From Pedobacter sp. ASV28 (lineage in GTDB: Bacteria > Bacteroidota > Bacteroidia > Sphingobacteriales > Sphingobacteriaceae): a stretch of 64,000 nucleotides of DNA. Shown piece by piece: positions 1 through 8,375 of this stretch. The position numbers and the translations under genes were made by a program. The stretch covers positions 1 through 64,000 of the forward strand of contig NZ_JAELTN010000001.1 in NCBI RefSeq assembly GCF_016428855.1. Direction: 5' to 3'. The notes under the pieces are model-generated. The model worked only from the letters and a program-made list of their open reading frames with translations, made no database searches and was not told the origin of the DNA. Each line of letters starts with the position of its first letter. The stretch's first letter is position 1.

Positions 1-120
1 TGGTCAGGTAAAACCACGAACAACAATTACCTTGAACATTTGCTGCCCATTATATTTTTCACGCAAATGCGTACCGTAATTATTATAGCCTTTTACGCCC
101 CAATCTAATGCAGTTCCCAT
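1..120 (-). pseudogene. 5' end of a TIGR01212/YhcC-like radical SAM gene, stopped by TGA at codon 39
   Basis: Reading leftwards from an ATG at 120 there are 38 codons ending in ...VVRGFT, then TGA at 6-4, then a proline codon. The string resembles the start of TIGR01212 (YhcC-like) radical SAM proteins: a tyrosine-rich lead-in (GYNNYGTHLREKYN), a short strand (QQMFKVIV), then GFT, which in the family is followed by CPNRDG. Here the cysteine codon, normally one of the cluster ligands, is replaced by TGA, and the following proline fits. A perfect -7 box (TATTTTTG, 127-134) lies 6 nt upstream of the ATG, so the 5' end looks like a genuine gene start. The rest lies outside the window. It may be a nonsense-mutated gene, a remnant or a sequencing error. 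The family match is from memory of the motif, so confidence is moderate. Confidence 0.45.
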
Positions 121-126
121 AGGTTG

Positions 127-134
127 CAAAAATA
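127..134 (-). promoter_or_regulatory. -7 box TATTTTTG for the left-edge gene
   Basis: Perfect match to the Bacteroidota -7 consensus TAnnTTTG on the minus strand, ending 6 nt before the ATG at 120. No clear -33 TTTG was seen at the usual spacing. Confidence 0.5.
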
Positions 135-232
135 CAGAAAATAGATTTAAGATTTTAGTCTCAAAACTTTCCGGATACTGTTTTACACTTTTAATTTATT
201 TGAAAAGCAGTGGCAATACTTATATTAAAGGT

Positions 233-297
233 AGCCCGCTAAACGCTTTACTGCGCTTTTGCAATCGCAACGCTACATGTTCGCTTATATCGGGTTT
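233..297. repeat. Dispersed intergenic repeat, copy A
   Basis: The segment starts AGCCCGCTAAACGCTTTACT and ends TTCGCTTATATCGGGTTTA. Both ends recur at 11194-11237 with few differences. Copy A carries about 20 extra central bases (GCGCTTTTGCAATCGCAACG). Both copies lie in gene-free gaps. No coding function is apparent. Confidence 0.55.
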
Positions 298-465
298 AGT
301 TGGCAAGTTCATTGCACAAGTCTAGGTTAACCAAGCCAAATGGCAGGGGATAGCGGTTCAACCACCTGTTTTTATGGCTTTTTGGCATGCTTTAACATTG
401 CAGAGGTATCATCCGGGTAAAGAAAAATGGGTTACCGCAGCCTAGCAACACTGCGTAGCTTTACA

Positions 466-500
466 AAAAAGACGACTGAGCGCCAAGCCAATCGTCTTTA
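466..500 (-). terminator. Terminator after the SteT-like permease gene
   Basis: On the minus strand an AAGACGA arm pairs with TCGTCTT across a roughly 17-nt loop and is followed by a run of T. It lies 25 bp beyond the stop of the permease gene. Confidence 0.65.
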
Positions 501-524
501 AACATTGAGGATACTATACCTACC

Positions 525-1964
525 TTATGCTGTTTTTTTTCTATTAATTAAAAAGTAAATAGGAACTCCAAGTAGAACAATCAAAAGCCCAGGCCAAGTA
601 TATTGCTGTTTATAAATGAGCAACAATATACAAAAAGCTGCCCCAATCAGTAAGTAAACAATAGGCGTAACTGGGTACAACCATGTTTTGTAAGGCCTTT
701 CTAAACCAGGTTTTTTAATCCTTAAATAGATCACGCCAAAAACAGTAATCATATAAAATAGTACAATAACAAAAGAGATCATATCTAAAAGGTTGCCATA
801 CTGGCCACTTAAACATAAAACAGACGCCCAAATCCCCTGCATCCAAAGTGATTTTTCCGGCACTCCATTTTTATTGTTTTGCAACGCGGCTTTAAAAAAC
901 ATACCGTCTTTTGCCATGGTTTGGAAAACCCTAGCACCTGCCAATACAATCCCATTCACACAACCAAAGGTAGAAACCATCACTAACACGGCCATTATAA
1001 TGGTACCAATGCCAGTACCAAAAATCTGTTCAGATGCTACAACCGCAACCCTATCATTAGGGGCAAAGGCAATGCCTTCTCTATTTAAGGTATTGAGATA
1101 TACAAAATTGACCAACAGGTAAAGGATCATTACGGCCGTAGTACCTAATACCATAGAACGCACCACATTTTTTTTAGGATTTTCGATTTCTCCAGAAACA
1201 AAAGTAACGTTCTCCCAAGCTACGCTAGAAAATACCGAACCTACCATTGCAGCTGCAATCCCTCCCATTATAGCCATACCAGAAATGGATTCCCAACCAG
1301 ATTTTAATAAATTACCGCTTGGATCTGTGTTGAGATTTTTGAAAGCTGCCCATCCAAAACTCATATTTTCAGCCCAAAAATTGCTTTTCACCAAGAGAAA
1401 ACCTAAAATAATTAAGCCAATTATAGCAACGATTTTAGATCCTGTAAAGATATTCTGCAATAGTTTACCACCTTCAACACCTTTTGTATTGATATAAGTT
1501 AGCATAAGAATAACACCAATAGCTAAAATCTGTATCCAGGTAATTTTATATCCCCCATTTTGAAAAATTGGAGCGGCGTCATTTAAAGCAGGTATTAAAT
1601 AGGCGGTAAATTTACCAAAGGCAACGGCAACAGCGGCAATAGTACCCGTTTGAATAACGGCAAACAGCCCCCAACCATAGAGAAACCCCATCATTTTACC
1701 AAAAACCTCCTTTAAATAAGTGTATTGTCCACCAGCTTTAGGAAACATGGAAGAAAGTTCTCCATAAGAAATTGCGGCAGCAACCGTCATTACCCCAGTA
1801 ATCACCCAAACCACAATCAACCAGTAGCCCGAACCCAGATTTCTCATAATATCGGCACTCACGATAAAAATACCGCTTCCGATCATTGAACCCATCACTA
1901 GCATTACCCCATCAAAAAGGCTTAATTTTCGCTTAGAAGAACCTTCTTCTTGTTGATTTTTCAT
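525..1964 (-). CDS. APC-superfamily amino acid permease (LAT/SteT-like)
   Basis: A 479-residue inner-membrane protein with about 12 hydrophobic segments. After a short charged N terminus it carries the APC signature in TM1 (VMGSMIGSGIFI, about residues 23-34), where the broken helix binds the substrate carboxylate and amino groups. FPKAGGQYTYLKEVFG follows TM2, and FSSVAWENVTFVSGEIENPKKN lies in the TM6-7 region typical of amino acid exchangers. Closest by pattern to the LAT/SteT group of antiporters and proton symporters, but the substrate cannot be read from the sequence. It is divergent from hppA across a 340-bp gap and ends in its own terminator, so it is probably monocistronic. It is not closely similar to the second permease at 4677. 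Confidence 0.88.
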   Translation of the reverse strand: MKNQQEEGSSKRKLSLFDGVMLVMGSMIGSGIFIVSADIMRNLGSGYWLIVVWVITGVMTVAAAISYGELSSMFPKAGGQYTYLKEVFGKMMGFLYGWGLFAVIQTGTIAAVAVAFGKFTAYLIPALNDAAPIFQNGGYKITWIQILAIGVILMLTYINTKGVEGGKLLQNIFTGSKIVAIIGLIILGFLLVKSNFWAENMSFGWAAFKNLNTDPSGNLLKSGWESISGMAIMGGIAAAMVGSVFSSVAWENVTFVSGEIENPKKNVVRSMVLGTTAVMILYLLVNFVYLNTLNREGIAFAPNDRVAVVASEQIFGTGIGTIIMAVLVMVSTFGCVNGIVLAGARVFQTMAKDGMFFKAALQNNKNGVPEKSLWMQGIWASVLCLSGQYGNLLDMISFVIVLFYMITVFGVIYLRIKKPGLERPYKTWLYPVTPIVYLLIGAAFCILLLIYKQQYTWPGLLIVLLGVPIYFLINRKKTA

Positions 1965-2304
1965 TTGTTTAGTTTAGTTTTTTTGGTTATTTTAAAAGCT
2001 AAGTTAAAAAAAGCAGGTTAATAATTACTTTGCCAACCAGTTTATTTATTAACGTCATAGATACACAATTTTCAATCTTTATCAGGAGTAAGATGATTTA
2101 AACCCTGCCTATTTGTTGCGAACACAAAACAAGATGGTATCTTAAAATTTAGCTGTACATGTGTAGTGAGATTTTAAAATTGGAATCACTTATACTATTG
2201 TTAAAAATTTGTGTCCAAACCGTAAAATATATTGACACTCAATAGTTTTTTTATTTACCTTGTATTTCGATTAATAACTAAACAACTAAATATAAATTTG
2301 AACT
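1965..2304. other. 340-bp divergent intergenic region between permease and hppA
   Basis: No reading frame of note. It should hold promoters for both divergent genes. A candidate hppA promoter is at 2232-2262. I could not pick out a convincing -7 box for the permease. Confidence 0.5.
2232..2262 (+). promoter_or_regulatory. Candidate promoter of hppA
   Basis: TTG at 2232-2234 and TACCTTG at 2256-2262 are 21 nt apart, matching the Bacteroidota TTTG/TAnnTTTG layout with one base missing from the -7 element. The ATG lies 42 nt downstream. Confidence 0.4.
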
Positions 2305-4554
2305 ATGGAGTTTTTACAAAACAACTTAATTTATGCGATCCCTCTACTTGGCTTAGTGGGCATTTTGGTTATGGCGATAAAAAGCGCCTGGGTTAACAAG
2401 CAAGATGCCGGCGATGCGAACATGAAAGAATTGGCCGGCTACATTGCCGATGGTGCGATGGCTTTTTTAAGGGCCGAATGGAAAATCCTTGGTATTTTCG
2501 CCATTTTGGCGGCCGCCTTATTGGCCTACTCCGGTACAATAACCGAAATTAATGGCAAAGCGATCCACTCTAGCTGGATCATTTCTATTGCCTTCATTAT
2601 TGGCGCCGTATTTTCTGCCACCGCAGGATATATAGGCATGAAAGCAGCAACAAAGGCGAATGTAAGAACCACACAGGCCGCCAGAACCAGCTTAAAACAG
2701 GCACTTAAAGTGAGTTTTACCGGTGGTACTGTAATGGGACTGGGCGTAGCAGGACTTGCCGTGTTGGGATTGGGAGGCTTGTTTATTATTTTTTTAAAGC
2801 ATTTTAATGTAATCAGTGCCAATAGCAATGAGATGAGAACAGCTATCGAAGTGCTTACTGGCTTCTCTTTGGGTGCAGAATCTATTGCGCTCTTTGCACG
2901 TGTTGGCGGCGGCATCTATACCAAAGCTGCTGATGTGGGGGCCGACCTGGTAGGTAAAGTAGAGGCCGGCATACCTGAAGACGATGTACGTAATCCTGCA
3001 ACAATTGCCGACAATGTGGGCGACAATGTGGGCGACGTTGCCGGAATGGGCGCAGACTTATTTGGCTCTTATGTGGCCACCATCTTAGCCACCATGGTAT
3101 TGGGTCAGGAAATCTCGGTAGTGGATAATTTCGGCGGCATGTCGCCTATCTTATTACCTATGGTCATTTGCGGACTAGGCATTATATTCTCCATTATAGG
3201 CACTTGGTTTGTCACCATAAAAGATGAAAAATCGAATGTTCAGCATGCTTTAAATTTGGGCAACTGGTCATCCATTATAATTACAGGTGTGGCATCTTTC
3301 TTTTTAGTGAAATGGATGCTGCCAGAAACATTGAACCTACGTGGCTACGAATTCTCTAACACCAATGTATTTTATGCCATTTTGGTAGGCTTGGTTGTGG
3401 GAACCATTATGAGTATCGTCACCGAATATTATACCGCCATGGGCAAGGGTCCAGTAAACTCGATTATCCAACAATCGTCTACTGGGCATGCCACCAATAT
3501 TATTGCAGGTCTTTCTGTGGGAATGAAGTCTACCGTAATCCCAATTCTGGTATTGGCTGGTGGAATTATGGCTTCATACCATTTCGCCGGATTGTATGGC
3601 GTAGCCATTGCCGCTGCAGGAATGATGGCCACCACAGCAATGCAATTGGCCATTGACGCGTTTGGACCTATTGCCGACAATGCAGGTGGTATTGCGGAAA
3701 TGAGCCAACTGCCACCAGAAGTACGTGAGCGTACCGATAATTTGGATGCCGTGGGCAATACCACCGCTGCAACTGGTAAAGGCTTTGCCATTGCCTCGGC
3801 TGCTTTAACCTCATTGGCATTATTTGCCGCATTTGTGGGCATTGCCGGTATTTCTGCCATCGATATCTATAAAGCCCCTGTACTGGCCGGTTTATTTGTA
3901 GGCGGTATGATTCCATTTGTATTTTCTGCACTGTGTATTCAGGCAGTAGGCAAGGCAGCTATGGACATGGTACAGGAAGTCCGTCGCCAATTCCGCGAAA
4001 TTCCTGGAATTATGGAATATAAGGCTAAACCCGAGTACGAAAAATGTGTAGCCATATCCACCCAAGCTTCTATTAGGGAAATGTTAATGCCCGGAGCCAT
4101 CGCTTTAATTACCCCTATTATAGTAGGCTTCTTATTTGGCCCAGAAGTATTGGGAGGATTACTGGCCGGAGTAACCGTTTCTGGTGTTTTAATGGGCATA
4201 TTCCAGTCCAATGCCGGTGGCGCTTGGGACAATGCCAAAAAATCTTTTGAAAAGGGTGTGGAAATAAATGGAGAGATGTACTACAAAAAATCAGAACCGC
4301 ACAAGGCATCTGTAACCGGAGACACCGTTGGAGATCCTTTCAAAGATACCTCTGGTCCATCTATGAACATCTTGATCAAATTAATGTCTATCGTTTCCCT
4401 GGTAATCGCCCCATACATTGCCATAAGTGCCCAAGATCAAAATCTTAGCCAGGAAATAAAGACAGAGTTGAAAATCATCAAAACAGTGGATTCTGCAGGA
4501 AAAGAGCTTACCGATACCTTGATAAACAAAACTGACACACTAATTAGACACTGA
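2305..4554 (+). CDS. hppA: Membrane-bound ion-translocating pyrophosphatase
   Basis: A 749-residue protein with about 16 membrane segments that hydrolyses PPi and pumps H+ and/or Na+. The PPi/Mg site is clear: [18 protein letters not shown] followed by the NVGDNVGD repeat (about residues 211-250), and a second acidic loop [16 protein letters not shown] near 450. The segment [13 protein letters not shown] has Ala where K+-independent enzymes have Lys (GNTTKA), which predicts a K+-dependent enzyme. After DLF comes Gly-Ser rather than Glu-Ser, so the ion specificity (H+, Na+ or both) cannot be assigned. The C-terminal tail after the last helix is hydrophilic and lacks a known domain. The gene stands alone with its own terminator. 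Confidence 0.95.
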   Translation: MEFLQNNLIYAIPLLGLVGILVMAIKSAWVNKQDAGDANMKELAGYIADGAMAFLRAEWKILGIFAILAAALLAYSGTITEINGKAIHSSWIISIAFIIGAVFSATAGYIGMKAATKANVRTTQAARTSLKQALKVSFTGGTVMGLGVAGLAVLGLGGLFIIFLKHFNVISANSNEMRTAIEVLTGFSLGAESIALFARVGGGIYTKAADVGADLVGKVEAGIPEDDVRNPATIADNVGDNVGDVAGMGADLFGSYVATILATMVLGQEISVVDNFGGMSPILLPMVICGLGIIFSIIGTWFVTIKDEKSNVQHALNLGNWSSIIITGVASFFLVKWMLPETLNLRGYEFSNTNVFYAILVGLVVGTIMSIVTEYYTAMGKGPVNSIIQQSSTGHATNIIAGLSVGMKSTVIPILVLAGGIMASYHFAGLYGVAIAAAGMMATTAMQLAIDAFGPIADNAGGIAEMSQLPPEVRERTDNLDAVGNTTAATGKGFAIASAALTSLALFAAFVGIAGISAIDIYKAPVLAGLFVGGMIPFVFSALCIQAVGKAAMDMVQEVRRQFREIPGIMEYKAKPEYEKCVAISTQASIREMLMPGAIALITPIIVGFLFGPEVLGGLLAGVTVSGVLMGIFQSNAGGAWDNAKKSFEKGVEINGEMYYKKSEPHKASVTGDTVGDPFKDTSGPSMNILIKLMSIVSLVIAPYIAISAQDQNLSQEIKTELKIIKTVDSAGKELTDTLINKTDTLIRH

Positions 4555-4566
4555 TATTGTTACGCT

Positions 4567-4598
4567 AAAAAAGGGATTTTGAGTAAAAATCCCTTTTT
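4567..4598 (+). terminator. Terminator of hppA
   Basis: AAAAAAGGGATTTT pairs with AAAATCCCTTTTT around a GAGT loop, starting 13 bp after the hppA stop. A strong intrinsic terminator shape. Confidence 0.8.
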
Positions 4599-4676
4599 CA
4601 TTTTAAATATTTTTATTTAGGTTTACGCCATTATTTTTAAAAAATATTCACTATTGAAACAAACTAAACTAAAACT

Positions 4677-6389
4677 ATGAATTTCAGAAAGTCTATTGAC
4701 TTACTTACAAAGGAGGCACAAGAGAGTGGCGAGGGCACGCTGAAAAGAACTCTTGGACCTGTAAACCTTGTAGCGTTAGGTATCGGTGCCATTATTGGTG
4801 CAGGTTTATTCTCAATTACAGGTTCTGCCGCAGCAAACAATGCAGGCCCCGCCATAACCATTTCATTCATTATTGCAGCTATTGGATGTGCTTTTGCCGG
4901 ATTATGTTATGCAGAATTTGCATCTATGATACCTGTTGCTGGTAGTGCTTATACCTATTCTTATGCCACCATGGGCGAGTTCGTTGCCTGGATCATTGGA
5001 TGGGATTTAGTGCTCGAATATGCCGTTGGCGCAGCAACAGTATCCATTAGCTGGAGTAGGTATCTGGTCAAGTTTCTACAATATTTCGACATTCACCTGC
5101 CAGCCCAGGTCGTTATGTCCCCATTTGATACGGCAACCCTTGCCGATGGTAGTGTGGTTTCGGGAATGTTCAATCTACCTGCCGTATTTATCGTGGTATT
5201 AATGTCCCTAGTATTGATCAAGGGTACAAAAGAATCAGCCTTTATCAATGGTATAATTGTAGCCATTAAGGTAGTTATCGTATTAATCTTCATTTTCTTG
5301 GGATGGAAATATATCAATGCCGACAATTTCCAACCCTATATCCCTAACAATACAGGTAAATTTGGAGAATATGGCATTTCCGGTATCATTAGAGCAGCAG
5401 GTATCGTATTCTTCGCCTATATCGGATTTGATGCAGTTTCTACTGCCGCACAGGAAGCAAAGAACCCTAAGAAAGATATGCCAATAGGGATATTGGTATC
5501 CTTGTTCATCTGTACCATTCTATATATCTTATTTGCCCACGTCATGACCGGTGTTGCCAACTATGAATTATTCAAAGGTCAGGATGGTATTGCACCAGTT
5601 GCCGTAGCCATTGACAATATGGGAGCTAAAAATGCAGCTGGTATCGTTACACCGGCCTATCCTTGGTTAAACAAAGCAATTATCTTAGCTATTTTAGGTG
5701 GTTATGCTTCTGTAATCCTGGTGATGCTTTTGGGACAGTCGAGGGTATTCTTCTCCATGAGTAAAGATGGTTTGCTACCTAAAGTATTCTCAAGTGTACA
5801 CTCTAAATATAGCACACCAGCAAAAAGTAATTTATTGTTCATGGTATTCGTAAGCTTATTTGCAGCATTTGTACCTGCACGCGTAGTAGGTGAAATGACA
5901 AGTATCGGAACCTTATTTGCTTTTATCTTGGTATGTATCGGCATTATGATTTTAAGAAAACGTATGCCCGACTTGCCACGGGCCTTCAAAGTACCTCTAG
6001 TTCCACTTATCCCTATACTTGGTGTATTGGTATGTTTGGGCATGATGGTATTTTTACCTCTTGACACTTGGGTGCGTTTATTGGTTTGGATGATTATCGG
6101 TGTAAATGTTTACCTATTTTATGGAATTAAGAACAGTGCACTATCTGACAATCTTAAGACTACAATGATAAAAAGCAGTAAAACTGTTTCTTATGTTGGG
6201 TTAGCTTTGTCAGCCTTGTTGGTTATAGTTGCCATTTTACACCATCATTTATCCCTAGAAGCCGTGGCCTTAGATTCTAACGTAAATGCAGACTTTGGTC
6301 TATATTATTTCTCTCTTGCTTTTGCTGTATTGCATATTATTATCTATGGATACCGTATCGCTACCGTAAATAACATTGAGCCAAAATAA
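4677..6389 (+). CDS. APC-superfamily amino acid permease (CAT/YfnA-like)
   Basis: A 570-residue inner-membrane transporter with about 14 hydrophobic helices, longer than the 12-helix permease at 525. The N-terminal cytoplasmic part (KRTLGPVNLVALGIGAIIGAG) and the TM1 motif GIGAIIGAGLF match the cationic amino acid transporter group. FFAYIGFDAVSTAAQEAKNPKKDMP (about residues 243-267, the conserved segment from TM6 into the next loop) is diagnostic for that group. Known members carry branched-chain, aromatic or cationic amino acids; the substrate here is open. It follows hppA after a terminator and ends in a strong terminator, so it is transcribed alone. Confidence 0.9.
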   Translation: MNFRKSIDLLTKEAQESGEGTLKRTLGPVNLVALGIGAIIGAGLFSITGSAAANNAGPAITISFIIAAIGCAFAGLCYAEFASMIPVAGSAYTYSYATMGEFVAWIIGWDLVLEYAVGAATVSISWSRYLVKFLQYFDIHLPAQVVMSPFDTATLADGSVVSGMFNLPAVFIVVLMSLVLIKGTKESAFINGIIVAIKVVIVLIFIFLGWKYINADNFQPYIPNNTGKFGEYGISGIIRAAGIVFFAYIGFDAVSTAAQEAKNPKKDMPIGILVSLFICTILYILFAHVMTGVANYELFKGQDGIAPVAVAIDNMGAKNAAGIVTPAYPWLNKAIILAILGGYASVILVMLLGQSRVFFSMSKDGLLPKVFSSVHSKYSTPAKSNLLFMVFVSLFAAFVPARVVGEMTSIGTLFAFILVCIGIMILRKRMPDLPRAFKVPLVPLIPILGVLVCLGMMVFLPLDTWVRLLVWMIIGVNVYLFYGIKNSALSDNLKTTMIKSSKTVSYVGLALSALLVIVAILHHHLSLEAVALDSNVNADFGLYYFSLAFAVLHIIIYGYRIATVNNIEPK

Positions 6390-6406
6390 ATGACATGATA
6401 AATCAC

Positions 6407-6439
6407 AAAAAAAGCCACCCCAAAAGGGTGGTTTTTTTT
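6407..6439 (+). terminator. Terminator after the CAT-like permease
   Basis: AAAAAAAGCCACCC and GGGTGGTTTTTTTT form an uninterrupted stem around a CAAAA loop. It begins 18 bp after the stop codon. Confidence 0.85.
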
Positions 6440-6479
6440 GTTAACCAAAATTTCATCTGTTTTATTGTAATTAAACGTT

Positions 6480-6487
6480 TACTTTTG
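6480..6487 (+). promoter_or_regulatory. -7 box TACTTTTG for the marC-family gene
   Basis: Perfect TAnnTTTG match ending 15 nt before the ATG at 6503. Confidence 0.55.
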
Positions 6488-6502
6488 TAAAAACAAGGTA
6501 TT

Positions 6503-7078
6503 ATGGAACACTTGAAATTCGACTTTAATCAGATCTTATCTACTACAATGGTACTATTTGCCATTATCGATATTTTAGGTTCCATACCTATCATTATTGA
6601 ACTGCGTAAAAAGGCCGGCCATATCCAATCTGAAAAGGCAGCACTAGTAGCCACAACATTAATGATCGTGTTCTTATTTGCAGGCAAAAGCCTATTGAGC
6701 ATTATCGGTGTTGATGTGCAGTCTTTTGCTATTGCGGGCTCATTTGTTATTTTCGCACTGGCCATGGAAATGGTACTCGGGCTGACCATCTTTAAGGAAG
6801 AAGCTCCAGAAACAGTTTCTATTGTGCCATTGGCATTTCCCTTAATTGCAGGTGCTGGTACAATGACCACGCTTCTGTCTTTAAAAACAGAGTATGATAC
6901 ACAGAATATCCTAGTCGGTATTCTATTAAATATGCTCTTTGTATACTTTGTCCTAAAAAACACCAATAAGTTAGAACGACTATTTGGTAAAACAGGATTA
7001 AATATCCTAAGAAAAGCTTTTGGGATTATTTTATTGGCCATTGCCATCAAACTGTTCAGGACCAATACCGGACTGTAA
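6503..7078 (+). CDS. MarC/UPF0056 family integral membrane protein
   Basis: A 191-residue protein with about six membrane helices. The first helix carries FAIIDILGSIPI, matching the family's conserved N-terminal FxxxDPxGxxP-like stretch. PLAFPLIAGAGTMTTLLSL (about residues 111-129) is the conserved mid-protein P-A-G-A-T signature. Members are small inner-membrane proteins once linked to multiple antibiotic resistance, a link since withdrawn; the transported molecule is unknown. It has its own -7 box and may be cotranscribed with the 31-codon frame at 7110. Confidence 0.85.
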   Translation: MEHLKFDFNQILSTTMVLFAIIDILGSIPIIIELRKKAGHIQSEKAALVATTLMIVFLFAGKSLLSIIGVDVQSFAIAGSFVIFALAMEMVLGLTIFKEEAPETVSIVPLAFPLIAGAGTMTTLLSLKTEYDTQNILVGILLNMLFVYFVLKNTNKLERLFGKTGLNILRKAFGIILLAIAIKLFRTNTGL

Positions 7079-7109
7079 CATTTTGATAAGAATGGGGTCT
7101 TATTAATAG

Positions 7110-7205
7110 ATGAACCTATTTGAGCAATTTACTTTATACATTGGAGCTTTGGCCATTCTTTTAGAGGCCATTCAATATTTTCGTGATAAATTAAAAAAAC
7201 GATAA
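7110..7205 (+). CDS. Possible 31-residue single-pass membrane peptide
   Basis: An ATG-initiated frame encodes MNLFEQFTLYIGALAILLEA followed by IQYFRDKLKKR. That is one hydrophobic helix of about 16 residues followed by a basic end, a typical layout for a small membrane protein with a cytoplasmic C terminus. It begins 31 bp after the marC-family stop and its TAA abuts the stop of the convergent methyltransferase gene. No Shine-Dalgarno or promoter of its own is seen. I do not recognise a family. It may be chance, but composition and placement favour a real peptide somewhat. Confidence 0.35.
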   Translation: MNLFEQFTLYIGALAILLEAIQYFRDKLKKR

Positions 7206-8369
7206 CTACTGCTTAATGAGCCTCGCCACAAACATATTATCGGCTTTATTTGCATAACCTATAATCAGTTCCATAGCTTCTAGCTTTAAGCCAAAATTTT
7301 CGACTAGATAATTTACCACTTCCTCATTTTCCTCCTTAAATACAGAACAAGTCATATACACCAATGGCTTACCCGGCTTTAGATATTTCAATACATTGCC
7401 CGCAATGGCCCTTTGTAGTTTTACATAATTGGCAATCTTATATTCTTCAAAAAAATATAACATTTCCGGCGTACGACCCCATGTACCAGAACCTGAGCAA
7501 GGTGCATCAAGTAAGATTCCATCAAATTCATAGTGATGTAATACCTGATCATTATCTTGTAAAAGATCGAGCACCTTTTTATGATATTTCTTAATTCCCG
7601 CTAACTGAAAGCGCTCTTGTAGGTTGCCCAAACTTGTTTCCCTCACATCGCTCACCAACAATTCAATATGGGGCTCTATATCGTGTAGCAATAACGATTT
7701 CCCACCAGAGGCCGCACAGCAATCCCACCAATAATCATATCGATTAGGTTTGAAATAAACGCCCGTTCTCTGAGAAGAATAATCCTGCACCTGATATAAA
7801 CGGGCGTCGGTAATGATTTGCTCCAATTTGGTTCCATTGGGCAAAGCCAAGGTGGTTTCGCCCAGCTCCTCCACAGCTATAGAATTTGCCAGAAACATTT
7901 TCTTTAGGCTTGGCAGGTGGGTTTCCCTAACCCTAATAAACAAATCGGGTTGTACAAATAAAGATTCTAAATGGGCTTGTCGATCCACTCCTTCCGATAG
8001 GGAAGCCTTGAAAGGAAATACTTCATCAAGCTTAAATGTGGGGTATTTATGAATGATCAGCTCAATTTTTTCCTTTAAGGGCAAAGCCATGTTCTCTCCC
8101 AACTCAGGAAGAAATTCGGTTACGATTAGGCTTGGATGATCATTACAAAGAAAATCTGCAATGGCCAAACGTACCAGCTTATTTAATGCTATTAACGCCT
8201 TGCCCAACCTAAAATAACTATAAATATACCTGCTGGCCCATCTCCTATCTGACGAGCCCATTTGTTTGTTTTGCTTAAAATAAACAACCAAATGCCTATG
8301 TAGGGGCAATTTTCCATCGTAGCTTTCTAGCACTTGTTCAAAGGCCCTAATATGGTGGTGTACTTTCAT
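7206..8369 (-). CDS. RsmB/NOP2-family RNA m5C methyltransferase
   Basis: A 387-residue SAM-dependent cytosine-5 RNA methyltransferase. The catalytic half has SAM motif I (WDCCAASGGKSLLL, about residues 213-226), motif IV with a catalytic cysteine (DAPCSGSGTWGRTPE) and motif VI with the second cysteine (MTCSVFKEENE). The N-terminal half, helical and rich in basic residues, resembles the NusB-like or RNA-binding part of RsmB but is not clearly a full NusB domain. The protein is shorter than E. coli RsmB (about 430). The likely target is 16S rRNA, but the position is not inferable. The gene ends back-to-back with the small frame at 7110-7205 and starts 6 bp after the stop of the upstream lipoprotein gene, so it is probably in the guaA transcription unit. 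Confidence 0.85.
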   Translation of the reverse strand: MKVHHHIRAFEQVLESYDGKLPLHRHLVVYFKQNKQMGSSDRRWASRYIYSYFRLGKALIALNKLVRLAIADFLCNDHPSLIVTEFLPELGENMALPLKEKIELIIHKYPTFKLDEVFPFKASLSEGVDRQAHLESLFVQPDLFIRVRETHLPSLKKMFLANSIAVEELGETTLALPNGTKLEQIITDARLYQVQDYSSQRTGVYFKPNRYDYWWDCCAASGGKSLLLHDIEPHIELLVSDVRETSLGNLQERFQLAGIKKYHKKVLDLLQDNDQVLHHYEFDGILLDAPCSGSGTWGRTPEMLYFFEEYKIANYVKLQRAIAGNVLKYLKPGKPLVYMTCSVFKEENEEVVNYLVENFGLKLEAMELIIGYANKADNMFVARLIKQ

Positions 8370-8375
8370 GGTAGC

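Larger units (their letters stand above)
121..524. other. 404-bp intergenic region without a gene
   Basis: Between the left-edge fragment and the permease gene I find no plausible reading frame. It holds the -7 box at 127-134, one copy of a dispersed repeat (233-297) and a minus-strand terminator hairpin (466-500). Confidence 0.6.

Noticed and set aside
4-6. TGA read as selenocysteine in the left-edge gene
   Set aside because: The replaced residue is a cluster ligand, there is no sign of a selenoprotein system in the window, and a nonsense change or base error is simpler.
3429-3931. Minus-strand frames inside hppA
   Set aside because: They are shadows of a well-supported gene with strong codon constraint, and have no start context or family similarity.
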